Source of the DNA: Cepaea nemoralis
Taxonomy: Eukaryota > Mollusca > Gastropoda > Stylommatophora > Helicidae
Direction: 5' to 3'
DNA length: 64,000 bases
Assembly (NCBI GenBank): GCA_014155875.1
Contig: JACEFZ010001417.1
Coordinates: forward strand, 62,001-126,000
Of this stretch, positions 12,215 to 23,710 are shown piece after piece. Under the pieces are notes generated by a model that was not told the DNA's origin, ran no database searches, and saw nothing but the letters and a program-made list of their open reading frames with translations. The stretch's first letter is position 1, and each line of letters starts with the position of its first letter. The position numbers and the translations under genes were made by a program.

Positions 12215-13000
12215 AAGAAAGTAAAAATATAAATGTTAGCCAGTGTTATGCACCCACAAATTGCATAAATGAACCGATTAAGAATTAATTTTACACCAAA
12301 CTCTAAAATATTATACATAAACGTAGAAAAAGGAAAAATCTTAATTTTGATGAGTGATCTGAATGCCAGTTTAGAATTTTATAAAATGGGCTATCAAAAT
12401 ATCAGGGCAAACACAGAAATGGGGTTAAGTTAGTTGCATAATTTTTGCAGTCAATACTAACATTTTTGTCTGTTCGTGATTTCTTGGCAAGTTTACGTTC
12501 AGTAGTTTGCCATTGCTTTCTGTACCACTGGCAATCATAACTCTGAATAGGAAACCAGGGCAATGCAGTCTGCTTCAAATCGCCCGCAGCTGTGTTTCAA
12601 ACGCGGTATGCGGGATTACTAATTGCATTCGTAATTCCTTAGCCACAGAGACTTGGGTTAATGAATGAAAATGGAGCGTTAATCACCAGTTTCTGCGAGG
12701 CAATTCAATACGTTATAGACGAAAGTGTTTTTCCGAGTAAAATAATACCTAAAATAACATGGGCTTCCTAGGATCACAAAACATAAAATCAAGTAGACAA
12801 TATCTATATTAACAAGACATTTAAGTAATCTCTACATGATGTGAGCGTTTTTAAAGCATAGGTGTAGAGAGAGATCGCTAAGTAGGTAATTTAAACTGCA
12901 ACTGAAGAGGTACATAACAAATACATTCATACCAAGTAGTATCTCAGAAATCAAGAAAATAAATTCATGTTTATGGTCATAGTCTGTAATAAGCGCAATT
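12215..13000 (+). pseudogene. LINE endonuclease relic, split by a SINE
   Basis: Segments resembling the APE-type endonuclease of RTE-like LINEs can be read. These are CYAPTN near 12,246, then MSDLNAS near 12,352-12,370, and after the SINE NENGALITSFC ... DESVFPSKIIPKITWAS near 12,665-12,770. The endonuclease lies downstream of the RT relic in the same orientation, so the two are either from different copies or rearranged. The block B copy is at 41,550-42,200. Confidence 0.55.
12436..12660 (-). mobile_element. tRNA-derived SINE (family S1, older copy)
   Basis: Contains the S1 family signature on the reverse strand: a core with CAGTAGTTTGCCATTGCTTTCT, then a box B-like TTTCAAACGCGG and a decayed tRNA-like head ending near 12,660. 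A copy at the same position is present in block B (41,775-42,005), so this insertion predates the duplication. Confidence 0.65.
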
Positions 13001-13189
13001 GCCCAGCAACAGTTAGTAGAAAAAGTGAGTAGGAGAGACTGCTAGAAGCAGGATAAAAACTTCTGTAAAGAGTCATATAATGAAGTCAGTGGGGAAAAAA
13101 ACGGATATTAAAATATAAAGCAAAGTCAATGCCAGAAATTCTTTCACATTTAAGAAAAAATGAAAATCAAAGAAAAGGTAGATTAACTA

Positions 13190-13216
13190 ACCCCCCCCCC
13201 CCCCCAAAAAAAAAAA
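13190..13216. repeat. Poly-C / poly-A run
   Basis: A run of about 15 C followed by about 10 A. The block B counterpart near 43,300 has only an A run. Confidence 0.9.
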
Positions 13217-13395
13217 TGAAAATAACAACGACAAGGAAATTGAGCCAAAACATATTCGCAGAGGCTAACAAAGAAACTTGGAAACCGAGAAAGACGGATC
13301 CAATCACCATTTAAATGACCCAGTTGGAGAGGCATTAGAAGCAGCGTCGTAATGAAACCTCAGAAACCGTTACTTCACCCGAAGAAAAATAGAAG

Positions 13396-13850
13396 GAAAC
13401 GACAGAGCTGATCGATTGGCTAAGGAAGGAGCAACAGAAGAACAACCTGATGTGCCTATTACATACCACCAAAGAAAAGAATGATCAAATCAATCAAAAG
13501 CCACCAAACCTTACTCAAGACGACTACCACGTTATGGGACAGACCAGAACAGGTCATTCTTCTGCGCCTCAGAACAGGACACAATAGATTACGCAACCAC
13601 TTGTATACAAAATTCAAGATTGGTGACTCAGCCATGTGCACATGTGGTTTGGCGTCGCAGACAGCAGAGCACATACTCCAGGATTGCCCAAACTACAACA
13701 TATCCAGGCGAACCTTCTGGCCTAGAGAGACAACAGTGGAAAATAAACTCTATGGACCGCTGAATGAACTAAAAATGACTGTTAGATTCATACAAGAGAC
13801 GACATTGCAGTTGTAGACATGTTTCAGGCGAACGAATGAAGAAGAAGAAG
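13396..13850 (+). pseudogene. LINE RNase H tail and C-terminus, block A only
   Basis: Conceptual translation shows a decayed end of RNase H, then a 111-codon ORF (13,481-13,816) with LLRLRTGHNRLRNHLYTKFK and a Cys/His cluster MCTCGLASQTAEHILQDCP. This is the zinc-knuckle-like C-terminus common in Jockey/CR1-like LINEs of molluscs. It ends with a (GAA)n tail. In block B (near 43,500-43,530) the flanks join directly, so this is an insertion specific to block A. Confidence 0.75.
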
Positions 13851-14094
13851 ACAATCAGCCAAGTGGACATGTCTGTCGTGAATAGAAATTGAAAAAAAAT
13901 TTCTATCACCATTATATAACAATTAAACAGATGTGACGAGAACTTTAAACAACTTCCGAATAGACCAGCTTCAGAGACTCCCCAACAATAGCACCACATC
14001 AAGAAGCACACTTGCTTGCTGATCCCCGAGTGTTGGTGAGACAATTCACTGATGACTTGTGCTGTATATTTCCGATTTCAATGGTTGTCTGTAT

Positions 14095-14122
14095 GCCTGC
14101 CTGCCTGCCTGCCTGCCTGTCT
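14095..14122. repeat. (TGCC)n short tandem repeat
   Basis: About six TGCC/CTGC units. The block B equivalent is at about 43,755-43,795. Confidence 0.85.
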
Positions 14123-14323
14123 TTCTTTATCTGTTTCAGTCCATCAATGAGTCCGTCCGATCGAATATCTGTCTGTCTGCTTGTCCGTCTGTGTTAGATG
14201 ACACATAATTGATAGCAGAAAGTGCGAAAGATCGAAAACTACTTTTGGTTGGAAATTGTTGCAATAGAGGATATAAAAAAATAAGATGTATTTCTTGAAT
14301 TCAAGAAGACTAAGATCATGGTT

Positions 14324-14565
14324 TTTTTTTCCGCATTTCCATCCTGTTTCAGGATATTGCGGTCAACACCAGCATCTTTCAGCTGTATGTTGATTCCTAG
14401 GCTAGATTACGCTCATCAGCACGCCACGACTTTCTGAGCGACCAGCTCCATACTCTCATAAGTCACTTTTGCGATTCGAACCACTGCTAATTCTCGTCGC
14501 GTCATGTGACGAGAGTATTCGGGGTTAGCGGAGAAAGCTGCTAACCCCTCGGCCATGGAGCCGGC
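14324..14565 (-). mobile_element. tRNA-derived SINE (family S1) with 12-bp target duplication
   Basis: The reverse complement starts with a tRNA-like head: GCCGGCTCCATGGCCGAGG, with box A TGGCCGAGGGGTTAG and box B GTGGTTCGAATCG, resembling Leu/Ser-type tRNAs. The body shared by all S1 copies follows, then an A-rich tail. The direct repeat AAGATCATGGTT flanks it at 14,312-14,323 and 14,566-14,577. Block B (about 43,960-43,990) has the uninterrupted site, so the insertion came after the duplication. Confidence 0.88.
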
Positions 14566-14929
14566 AAGATCATGGTTATTACCAAAAAAAAAAAAAAAAA
14601 AGATTTCACAATAATCTGATGTAACAAATGAAAGGAAAATGCTCTTATCTTAATCAAGGAAATTAATTTAAATACATAGAGACAATTGTAGCAGCAGGTG
14701 GAAGATGTGTGACAGAGATTTAGAGCAGACTGTATTTTTCGGTTGTTTGTCTCTGCTGTCTGAGATAATGTGAATGTTGTATCACCGCTTGTTTTTATTT
14801 CTAAAACTCATGTGTGATTCACTCAGCTTAAGTACGTTGTTCGTGAGGAGTAATTTTTCAACACTTTTACAACATGGCTGACATTCTTCAGTACACGTTC
14901 AAGCCTCTTATACTTCGCCAGTCATCGTC

Positions 14930-15430
14930 AGGTGCCCTATCGACTGGCGTGAGTGATCATGCTTCTACACATCATGTAGTCTCCAGCACATGTGTCAATC
15001 ATATCTTTCCAGTTGTCACAATATGTTCTAGTTTTTGTCTTCTCATAATGTGGCCACACATTGAAGGTGACCTCATCCTGATGTTTGTGATGAACATCCT
15101 TGTTTTTAGCCTCTTTCAAAACATTTAGTTTACTTATTCTGGCTGTTCAAGAAATTTTCTGCATTCTTCTGTAAGTAAAACCACATCTATGGAAGCTTCT
15201 AGGGGAGGGGGGGGGGGGGTTTACCTTTCTATAATCATTGTATCTATTATGTTACTATAGTTTCCTTTCAGATCCATGTTGCTTATCGTTACGGTATCAT
15301 CAGGATAACGTAAACTATTTAAAGTATTTCCACCAACAAGAATACCAACCATATGTTCTATAGTTCTCATTATAAGCTCACTGTCTAAAGACAATAAATC
15401 AATAGACTGCACATGTCACCTGATGTTGAC
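14930..15430 (-). pseudogene. LINE RT and C-terminal relic
   Basis: The reverse strand carries NTLNSLRYPDDTVTISNMD (15,275-15,330), a decayed YADD catalytic box of an RTE-like LINE. Further 3' is a C-terminal block readable as FITNIRMRSPSMCGHIMRR ... LEHIVTTGKI. It is split into frames and not functional. The block B copy (47,290-47,690 plus 44,280-44,400) is interrupted by the inverted-repeat insertion. Confidence 0.65.
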
Positions 15431-15935
15431 AGATTTGTGAAGAGGGGAGAGGTGACTGGGCAGTGTCAGTGTTACTTCGCATTGGAAGTGGCCTTATTAG
15501 CTATTGAAACAATTCTCTGAAATTTTACGAAAACCTATGAGTTCTGATGATAGCACACGACCATTAGATCACGTGTGTATCCAGATACTTAGTCCATTCT
15601 GATGAAGTCGAAAAGATGAAATTCTCGGTTACATGTATTACACGTTTTAAAGAAAACGAATGGCAGTTGCAAATACCACAGAGTAGATTGCAAGGATGTT
15701 GTCTTAGCAAGATTATTATCAGATAAAAGCTCGTCCACGCTTGAATAGAACCTCCTGCCTTGGATGGTATCTGCCTAGAGAAAGTAAATATTACATAAAT
15801 GCCAGAACACAATGCACTTTGATTTTGAGAGAAGCACAGCTAAATGCTACGCATGACACCTACTGAAAGAAAGAAAAAAGAGGAAGAAAGAAAGAAAGGA
15901 AGAAGAAGAAGAAGAAGAGACTTGTACATGACTTG

Positions 15936-15947
15936 CACACACACACC

Positions 15948-16024
<77 letters not shown>

Positions 16025-16025
16025 T
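15936..16025. repeat. (CA)n / (TA)n microsatellite
   Basis: CA dinucleotides for about 70 bp followed by a short TA run, preceded by a GAA-rich stretch at 15,864-15,920. At the same position block B has a long (GAA)n array instead (48,188-48,270). Confidence 0.95.
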
Positions 16026-16154
16026 TTTAAATTAAGAAAGACTGTAATTAGAAAGTTAATTTGAACTCTTTTATCAGATGATTTATTCGATAATTAATTG
16101 TTACTGCAATTAATTTCAGAAACGAATAATTTACATTAAATTAAATGTTCTCAA

Positions 16155-16319
16155 GCTACAGAGTTCGTGCACTGAGCTGAGATTCTCTGGACTCAGGCTT
16201 GAGTCTAGGAGTGTGAACAGGAGCACTTATGGGTTTACACCTGTGTGAAGTGATAATTGATCGTACGACTAAACTAAACTAAACTAAACTAAACTACACT
16301 AAACTAAACTAAACTAAAA
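16155..16319 (+). mobile_element. 5'-truncated SINE (family S3) with (AACTA)n tail
   Basis: It matches the 3' part of the fuller copy at 41,015-41,412 (GAGCACTTATGGGTT ... GATCGTACGACTAAACTAAA) and lacks the tRNA-like head. GTTCTCAA flanks it at 16,147-16,154 and 16,320-16,327. Block B (near 48,420-48,440) has the site without the insert, so it is specific to block A. It lies about 100 bp upstream of receptor pseudogene 2. Confidence 0.8.
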
Positions 16320-16414
16320 GTTCTCAAAATTGATTATTTTACAGATTGCCATGAAAAGGTCTGAAGGTCATTATTGACTTAACAAAATAGTTTTATCTTC
16401 AGGGTGCTCAAGAG

Positions 16415-17433
16415 ATGAACAACACAATAAATTCAATAAACATTGATCTACTAACCACAGAACAGAGCAACATTTTCCAACTGGTAAATTTGGCTACGTT
16501 AAGCTCTCTGATTGCTCTGTTTGGAATCTACAGCAACATAATTAACATGATCGTGTTTCACAAGCAAGGATTCACAACGACTGTCAACATTAGCTTTTTC
16601 TCGCTAGCTCTATCAGATTTCTTGTGTCTCATAACACTAGCATGGTTTAACATTTGTTTTAACCCGTACATGGAGACAGACATCGTTCCATTTGTTCTAA
16701 GAATTTCAATATTTGACAGTAGGTTCATGTTTTTCCTGTTTTGCTTTAGTCGTATCACCCAGCTGGATCACTGTTTACATCACGGCTGAAGAGGGGCCTG
16801 AGTGTCGTTCTACCTGTGAAAGCAAACAGGTTTTCTGTTTCTTCTATAAATACTACCTTCTTCATGTGCATATTTTGTTATTAATATGACGAATCTTGCC
16901 GCTGGATGTATTGCTATTAGACTGAAAATTTGTTCTCCAAAATGAACAGAACAGTTAATTGGACTTAGATACAGAAGATTTTTCCAAAAGAGAACTGAAT
17001 TTTTAGTTTTATATTTACTACTTCAGTATCAGGCCTGTTGTCGTTGTAGCAGTCATACTGCTGACCACATTTCTACAATCAACTCGGACAAAAATCTAAC
17101 TGGCAGAACTTTGCCTCAGCCAACAATGCACATTCCGAGGCTAGATCTCTTCGGGACAAGAAGACAATAAAGATGGTCGTGGTAATAGCTTCTATACTTA
17201 TTGTATGTTACACCCCGGGAGCTATTTTCTCCTTGGTAACCGTATTCGAGCCAGAATTTATCCTTGTAGGAAAGTTAAGGAATACTTTTTTTGCGGTCTG
17301 GTCGTTTGCGTTTGTCTGCAACGCCATCAACTCCAGCGTGAACATGTTGTTGTACTACAATATGAGCACCAAGTACAGGGAGACGTTCCATAAACTCTTC
17401 GCAAACTGCAGGATCAGTAGCTTAAGTACATGA
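16415..17433 (+). pseudogene. Chemosensory-type GPCR 2, frameshifted pseudogene
   Basis: Positional partner of receptor 3 in block B. The N-terminal 124-codon ORF keeps TM1 (GIYSNIINMIVF) and TM2 (LALSDFLCL). Near 16,700-16,725 small indels change the reading, and an extra C in the ATCACCCAGCTGG stretch (about 16,756) breaks the frame just before TM3. More indels follow through TM3-TM5 (16,785-17,100). The frame is readable again at 17,173-17,433: TM6 (CYTPGAIFSLV), TM7 (NSSVNMLLYYNMSTKY) and the C-tail. The last third is therefore well preserved while the middle is ruined, which suggests fairly recent loss. No intron structure explains the breaks. Confidence 0.88.
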
Positions 17434-18600
17434 CAATATTAAACGTCGTCAGTATACTGATATGTCACACAAGGGATCTTCATATACGTGCTCTTCCTTT
17501 GGCTACATTGCACTGACTGGATTGCTCGTGGTCCTGCTTGCAGCCGCAGAATTCCTGCATTTATTCTATCAGAGGCGTGCTACTCGCCACCTTACTAAGA
17601 TCACTGGGATGTTTGGAGGTGTTAGTTTTAAGAAAAGTCTCCTTTTACACGCCTTAAGTAGCAGGTGGCCAATGTGCCTAGAAATACATTTTGTTTTAGA
17701 TTAATCGGCACTCAGTGGGTGACGTGCTCAACATCACGCTGACCGCTTTAGCTTTCCAAGACATTTCGTGTTACAAATTTAGGCTTGGTCGACCTGAGAG
17801 CTCAGGGCAATTGTGGTAAAGTAGATTCGGAATAGGGAGAAAGATGTCCCTATTCTAAGAGACCAACTACTATAGAAAACCTGAAATTGCTCATAAGACT
17901 CCTTAGGGGTGGAGAGAGGTCATATAGAGTGTTCATATAGATATAAGAAATGTTTTCCCGTAGAGGGTCGGGAGAGCCAGTAAAGTCACCACAGTCATGA
18001 AAGGAGGGAGCTCACACTGGATAACTTGACGCGTTTTGCCCTTCTGCCACATTCTGCTCTTCTCTAGAGTTAATGTGAAATTATGTAACAGTATCACATT
18101 TAACACCACAAAGCCTTACAGCAAAAAACATCAAAAGAGAAGCACACTCCTTGTTGATAATTATATTAATATAACGGGATAACATGGGGGAAGAGGGGGT
18201 GTGTATGTCCGTGTTGACATCACAGAAATTGCACAACTCAAAAATAATGCATAAATAAAGACATAACCCGACCACTAATAATCTCCTGGTATGTCAAAAA
18301 GTGTTCCAGAGTCCTCTTAAGGATTATCTAATCAATATGGTTCAAACACCAGTTAGTTGTTAAAAAAATTATTTCTATCACAGCAGATGATATTTACACG
18401 TTACTGAGACCTCGTAAATCACAATACTAACAAAGTCTCTTGAGGCAACACTGAGCCTGTTCTAAATGTTCATGAAGTCTCTGTAAACACACATGAATAA
18501 CAAGGTCCATTGACGCACCACGGAGTCTATTATGAATATCCATGGGATCATCACATAATATCAGGAGAATGTACATGGGATCTGGATTCTGACAATGTTA
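17434..18600. other. Receptor 3' flank, then unassigned
   Basis: 17,440-17,720 aligns with 49,555-50,060 of block B and continues the duplication. From about 17,760 to 18,600 I recognise nothing, and block B has no matching sequence. Confidence 0.5.
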
Positions 18601-18639
18601 ATACTAAAGTTTAAGTATTTATTTTGTTCAATCAATCAT

Positions 18640-18990
18640 GTGCCATGCCGGAAAGCGTGGGCGGTCATAACTCGTCATTTCACTCGATCAGCAGCGTCGT
18701 GGATCAGCTCAGTGTTCCTGTTTCGTCCATGCCATGTGGCCAAGCCATCCAGGTATTTTCCTCTCGGTCTTCCTCTTGGTCTGTTCCCTTCGATCTTGCC
18801 AGTTGTCACTAAGTTCTCCAGTCCATTTCTTCTCATAACATGTCCAAAAAAATTTGACTGTCTACATCTAATTTCTCTAATCAATTTACGATTTTTATTT
18901 GTCTCCTGCAGTACTTGGTCATTGGTTTTTCTGTCTGTCCATGGTATTCTTTGCGTTTCTTTTGTTGGTCCTTCCATAAAAAAAGGATAC
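18640..18990 (-). pseudogene. LINE C-terminal fragment
   Basis: The 100-codon reverse ORF (18,675-18,977) carries IPWTDRKTNDQVLQETN, then FGHVMRRNGLENLVTTGKIE and RPRGRPRGKYLDGL, the classic C-terminus of RTE-like LINE polyproteins. It lacks RT. A shorter, more diverged copy of the same segment lies at 19,079-19,280, also on the reverse strand, after a (CCAT)n stretch near 19,050. Confidence 0.75.
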
Positions 18991-19078
18991 TGATATTTTG
19001 TTTAGCTGGTTGTCATATGCTAGGGTTTACTGTATAACCTGAGGAGTCCATCCATCCATCCATCATCCATCATGTGCC

Positions 19079-19280
19079 ATGCCGGCATCATGTGCCATGT
19101 CTGTAAGCGTGGGCGGTCATGTTCTGCCATCTCACTCGTTCACCAGAGTCGTGGATCAGCTCCGTGTTTCTGTCTCGACCATGCCGCAAGGCAATGCCAT
19201 CCAGGTACTTGCTTCTAGGTCTTCCCCTTCGTCTGTTCCCCCGATCTTACCGGCCGTCACCAAGTTCTCCTGAGGAGTCA
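19079..19280 (-). pseudogene. Second LINE C-terminal fragment
   Basis: Duplicate of the 3' part of the fragment at 18,640-18,770, including the ATGTGCCATGCCG end (present at both 18,637 and 19,072) and the LVTAGKIGG block. It may be a local duplication or a second insertion. Confidence 0.6.
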
Positions 19281-19289
19281 CTGATGGGT

Positions 19290-20690
19290 AATGGAAATTC
19301 GTTCTCGATGCATTAACAAGGCGTATCCTTTCATCTTTCATAGATGACTTTGACCCTCCTGATAACAAGATATAGCATTCTGGTATATCCCAGTATCAGT
19401 CAAATTGAAGATCACCTTTCTCTGTGGAAATCATGCGCAAACGTATAGCCATACTCATAGAAACAGTGGGGGTAAAAGAAAAAAAAAGAGAGACACAGAG
19501 AGGGAGAGAGAGAAAGAGAAAACAAGAAAGTTGGAAGGTGAAGGGATGATTACACAAGGACAAGCTAGTCCCACCTGGAGGTGTTGGGTCTCAGCTCTCT
19601 AACATCTGATGCAGTCTTTCTCTCTTTATATTGACATGATAGGTCTCATTCACTCCTGATTTATGGAGGTGAATTATCCTCGTGCTCTCAAAGCTCTGTC
19701 GCCGAGAATATCTAGTGGCTATCAGCAAGTATGATATCATTACACTATCCTGGCATTGCCTCTCGTCTCCAGGATAATTGGATATGTAACATCACATTAC
19801 ATTTATAATGTAACATTACATCATATTTATAGATAAATTCATTATTATTTCTGTATACACGAATACATAGAGAAAGAAACGTATTCTCTTCTGTACATAT
19901 ATAGATAAAGAGATTATAAGAAAAATATCATCTTTAAAAGAACACAAGTGATATTCTAGAATAGTATCACGGTAGTTCTCTTCTAATCATAAGCTACACA
20001 CGAAGACTCTAAATGAAGAGAGAATGGGAAGATTATCCCTCACAAAGGACATGTACTGGACTATAAATATATTCATTCACTATATCTCTAAATCATGGAA
20101 AAATTCACCTATATCCTCCGAGGATTACTCTAGATCTTCACAAAGAAAGCTCTGCTATAAATTAAGATCTTTTATATTATATATATAAGTATAAGTTTAT
20201 TCACTATAATCTCCAATTTACCAATGTCTTCAGGAATAAAAAACAAAAAAAAACAACTACATCTCCTGGATTGAACCACACATCCTTCCCTGACGAAGCA
20301 TCACGGCCAGCTGCAGCAAACAGTTGAATTGCCCGCCGACGTTTCTTGAGTTCATTCCATCAACATAAATTATGTTAATGTGAATATTACTCTCCGCACC
20401 AATGCAATTAGCTGCTGAGCTGAGCCTTTTTGGCACGACACATGACGTCATTCATGAGGTGGGGGTAGGTGCAGAATGTTCTGGGAATTCAGAAGGAGAG
20501 GAGGTAATTTTGTAGTGACCAGCCCCGTCCTTGCACTGATCTTAATTCTCAACAATATAAGCGAATTAAATTTTTAGTTGTTTGCAATCTCCAAACGTCG
20601 CGTGTGCCATTTTATGTTATAATTAAAAACTCAGGAGTGCCCCTATTTAACATGGGGAACATTTGAAGCTATGTTTCCTTGTTTATTAGG
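19290..20690. other. No gene seen
   Basis: AT-rich sequence with a short GA-rich run at 19,480-19,530 and no coding or element signature. It is absent from block B, so it was inserted in A or lost from B. Confidence 0.4.
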
Positions 20691-20839
20691 AATGGTGTTG
20701 ATTGACGTCAACATTAGAAATTTGACAGCAATGTTAAAATCGGCTTCGATGCGGATCCTAGTATACGACCACAAGACCGACAGGCGTGCGTCTAATCACT
20801 ACGCTGTCACGGCTGTCATCGAATTGTTAAGTCATCATC

Positions 20840-22200
20840 ATCATCTTCCACTTTTGCCGTCAAGAGGAGGGTTAGTTGACGCTTCAGTGAAATATTGGTG
20901 GCCCTGAATTATGTCATTCCGTGTAATTGTTGCTGGCAGATGATGGTGGTGCATTCTAACAAGAAGGCCAAACGATTTGATCTCCTGTTTTTCAATATAT
21001 GTGGCACAATGTGTTGATCCCACTGTATTTCTGATAATATCATTATTTATTGTTCGGTCATGGATAGTAAAGTTAACAGTCCTTCTCAAGTAGCTCATCT
21101 CGAAAGTTTTAATTTTGCGTTAAGTGTGATTTGGATAATGTCCAGGTTTAACATTGATAGCAAAGGGATAGTGTTAATATGCAATTGACAATCTGTCGTT
21201 TTGCGGACATAGGTACCTATGGCTGTTTCAATATGGGTGACTGGTTGTACATAAGCACACTTTGATTTTTATCATCTGATTTCGATTTCTCTGTCTATTC
21301 TGCCATCTTCTGTGATCCTACATGCAATATATTTTGAATCTTTAACTTATTTCAGAGACGTGCTATTTATCTGTGTACTTAATGGACCAGGAGATCTTCT
21401 AACCTGCATTACTTCAGTTTTTGATGTATTTACATTCATATTGTATCTACGGCATGTTAAACATGCACTGCTCGTCTGGAAATAAAAGCGAATTTATCTG
21501 ATGTATCATCTGAAGTAAGGTGTTCGATATCTTCTGAATATGTTCTGTCGAGGCTTGCTTCTTTGGATATTATGTCCATGTAGATATTAAATAGCAGGGG
21601 GAGAGCACACATTCCTGTCTCACTCCTGTATTGACTGTGATTGTATCTGAAATACCTTCGTGTATTCTTATTTTACTATAACTCCAGTGGTAAACTTCTA
21701 TGATGTTTTTTAGCAGTTGTCCTTGTATCCCGCAGTCTTCAAGGATGGTATATAATTTATATCTATCTACTCTGTCGAAGGCCTTTTCCTGATCTAGAAA
21801 CACAATATTCTGTTGGTTACTGTATTCGACGTAATGTTTTCCCAAACATTTGTCTTGGTGTGAATAGTGAATGCATCAGTGCAACTTTTACCATTTCGAA
21901 AACCGAATTATACTGTGCTTAACTGTTGTTCTGCTATGGATATAACTATGTGTTCTAATAGTTTTGCGTACATTTTTCCTATCTGGCTAAGGAGTGATAC
22001 AACTCTGCACGTTTCACACTCTTTCATATTGTCTTTCTTTTTCCATATCGGTACTATTATTGTTTGTTGCTAATGGTCTGGAACATCCCTTTCATATCAA
22101 GCTATATTAAAAAGTCATATCTGTCATTTAATCCTGTTTTTCCACAAGCCTGAATAGCTTCTGTGGTTATTCCATCTGGACCCGGTGATTTTCTTTTATG
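20840..22200 (-). pseudogene. RTE-like LINE reverse transcriptase relic (reverse strand)
   Basis: Reading leftwards from 22,200 in broken frames, one finds PDGITTEAIQACG, then SLLSQIGKMYAKLLE, then FLDQEKAFDRVDR (motif A, near 21,770) and VNTGVRQECVLSP (motif B, near 21,620). Decayed thumb sequence follows, then a C-terminal segment with MSYLRRTVNFTIHDR (21,060-21,098) and HLPATI. Many stops make it dead. The matching endonuclease lies on the opposite strand at 22,850-23,710. The block B copy of the 3' part is at 50,140-50,840. Confidence 0.75.
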
Positions 22201-22242
22201 ACTTTTCCGTATAACGTATTTTACTCATGCAGGTATGAAGTT

Positions 22243-22497
22243 GCCGGCTTCGTGGCTTAGAGGTTATGATTTTTCTCCGTAATCTCGTATACTCTCGTCG
22301 GTAACGTGATGACGGTGAGAATCAGCAGTGGTACGAATCCCATCGGTAACTTACGGGGTATGTGAGCCGGCCGCTCAGAAAGCAATGACAAACTACTAAG
22401 CGTAATCTTTCCAAGAAATCAACATACAGCTGAAAGATGCTGGTGTTGACAGCGATGTCCTGTAAAGGATATGCAAAAAAAAAAAATAAAAATAAAA
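22243..22497 (+). mobile_element. tRNA-derived SINE (family S1) with 12-bp target duplication
   Basis: It has a head GCCGGCTTCGTGGCTTAGAGG with box A-like and box B-like (GTGGTACGAATCC) elements, the S1 body, and an A-rich tail. Flanking direct repeats AGGTATGAAGTT are at 22,231-22,242 and 22,498-22,509. It is inserted in or beside the RT relic; block B lacks this whole stretch. Confidence 0.85.
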
Positions 22498-22849
22498 AGG
22501 TATGAAGTTTCGCTCTTATTGTCCACAGAATTTAGTCACACAATATGGGGGTTCTATATTATTTGTGGGGTTAAGTAGTTCTTGAAAGTATAACGTCCAT
22601 CATACTAGTTTGTACTGTGAAATAAATAAAGACATACCTCTTTTGCTATTTATTATGTTTGTTGGGTTGTATCTTTCATCGCTGGTTCACATATTGTTGA
22701 CACGTTTAAAACAATCTTTTGGCTAGTCTTTGCTGTGGGTTGCCATTTATTGTTTAAAAAAAAAAAATTATTATTAATCTCTTTAGATGCTTTAACTGTC
22801 CGTTTGGCATTTCGTCGTGCTATTCTATAAGTACTACTAATCGTCATGA

Positions 22850-23710
22850 CGGAGGTAATCCCAACGGTGTTACCAAGGAAATCCCATGTGTCAGACCAAG
22901 AAGCAAAGTGAGACTAGGAACAGAGAATGCGAGAAGTGTGTTTATGGTAAAGCTCAAAGTCGTATGATATGAGATTGAGAGGTTACACTTATAAATTTTA
23001 GAAATTAAGTGAACATCGCTGGAGAGATTTAAAAATGAAAATGGTAGTCTTTTCATATATTCTGGTCGAGACGTTGCAGACCAGGGCGGTGTGACGTTTT
23101 GTTTAGATAAAACAACAGCAAAAGCTTTAATTGGATATAACCCAGTTAATGATATAATCCACACTATCAGACTTAGAGGCCATCCATAGAAAAAAACACA
23201 CAATTCTCCCACATATATATGCATCTACATCAACATCAGAGGATGACGAAATTGAGGATTTCTACAGCACACTACAAGACACCTACGATAAGATTGGTAA
23301 TAATGACATACCAATAATAACGGGCGATTTTAATGTAAAAGTAGGTAGAGGAAGAGCTGAAAAAGAGAGACACTTTGTCGGCAAATATGAATTACGAAAC
23401 AGAAATGATGTGGGAGACAAATTAATTGAATGTTGTATAGAAATGAGGTAATGATAATCAACACACATTTAAACAAAACCCAAGAAGACTCTTCACATGG
23501 AAGTCCCGGACAGTAATACTAAATACCAGACAGATTATATTTTAATAAAAAGAAGATGGAGATCAAGCATAACATTAGCAAAAAAAAACCGAACGAATTG
23601 CGGAATTGGATACATATTATTAGAAGCAGATGTGAAAGAAAAACACAAAATGCTTACCCGAGGACCAAGGCCACTTCGTTGTGATCTAACAAAAACACCA
23701 GATACCTAAG
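22850..23710 (+). pseudogene. RTE-like LINE endonuclease relic (forward strand)
   Basis: An APE-type endonuclease can be read in pieces. KTTAKALIGYNPVND is near 23,105-23,155 and TSEDDEIEDFYSTLQD near 23,235-23,280. The catalytic-type NNDIPIITGDFNVKVG is near 23,295-23,345, then RNDVGDKLIECC. A frameshifted NQIDYILIKRRWRSS-like segment follows at 23,515-23,565. Stops break the frame. The block B copy is at 50,890-52,270 with two later insertions in it. Confidence 0.75.

Larger units (their letters stand above)
9870..23710. repeat. Segmental duplication, block A (partner of 37,970-52,270)
   Basis: Anchors shared in the same order and orientation with block B include: 9,950-10,060 with 38,050-38,150; 10,510-10,640 with 38,730-38,860; 11,160-11,260 with 39,060-39,370; 11,620-11,680 with 39,730-39,790; 12,660-12,860 with 42,000-42,200; 13,860-14,200 with 43,520-43,870; 14,850-15,420 with 44,240-44,380 plus 47,300-47,690; 15,500-17,720 with 47,770-50,060; 20,700-21,450 with 50,140-50,850; and 22,990-23,710 with 50,890-52,270. 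The blocks differ by many insertions and deletions. Block A contains receptor pseudogene 2. Its boundaries are estimates, because divergence blurs the ends. Confidence 0.8.

Noticed and set aside
16786..17172. Intron in receptor 2 joining the N-terminal and C-terminal ORFs
   Set aside because: The region aligns with coding sequence of receptor 3 throughout and carries small indels; related receptors here are intronless.
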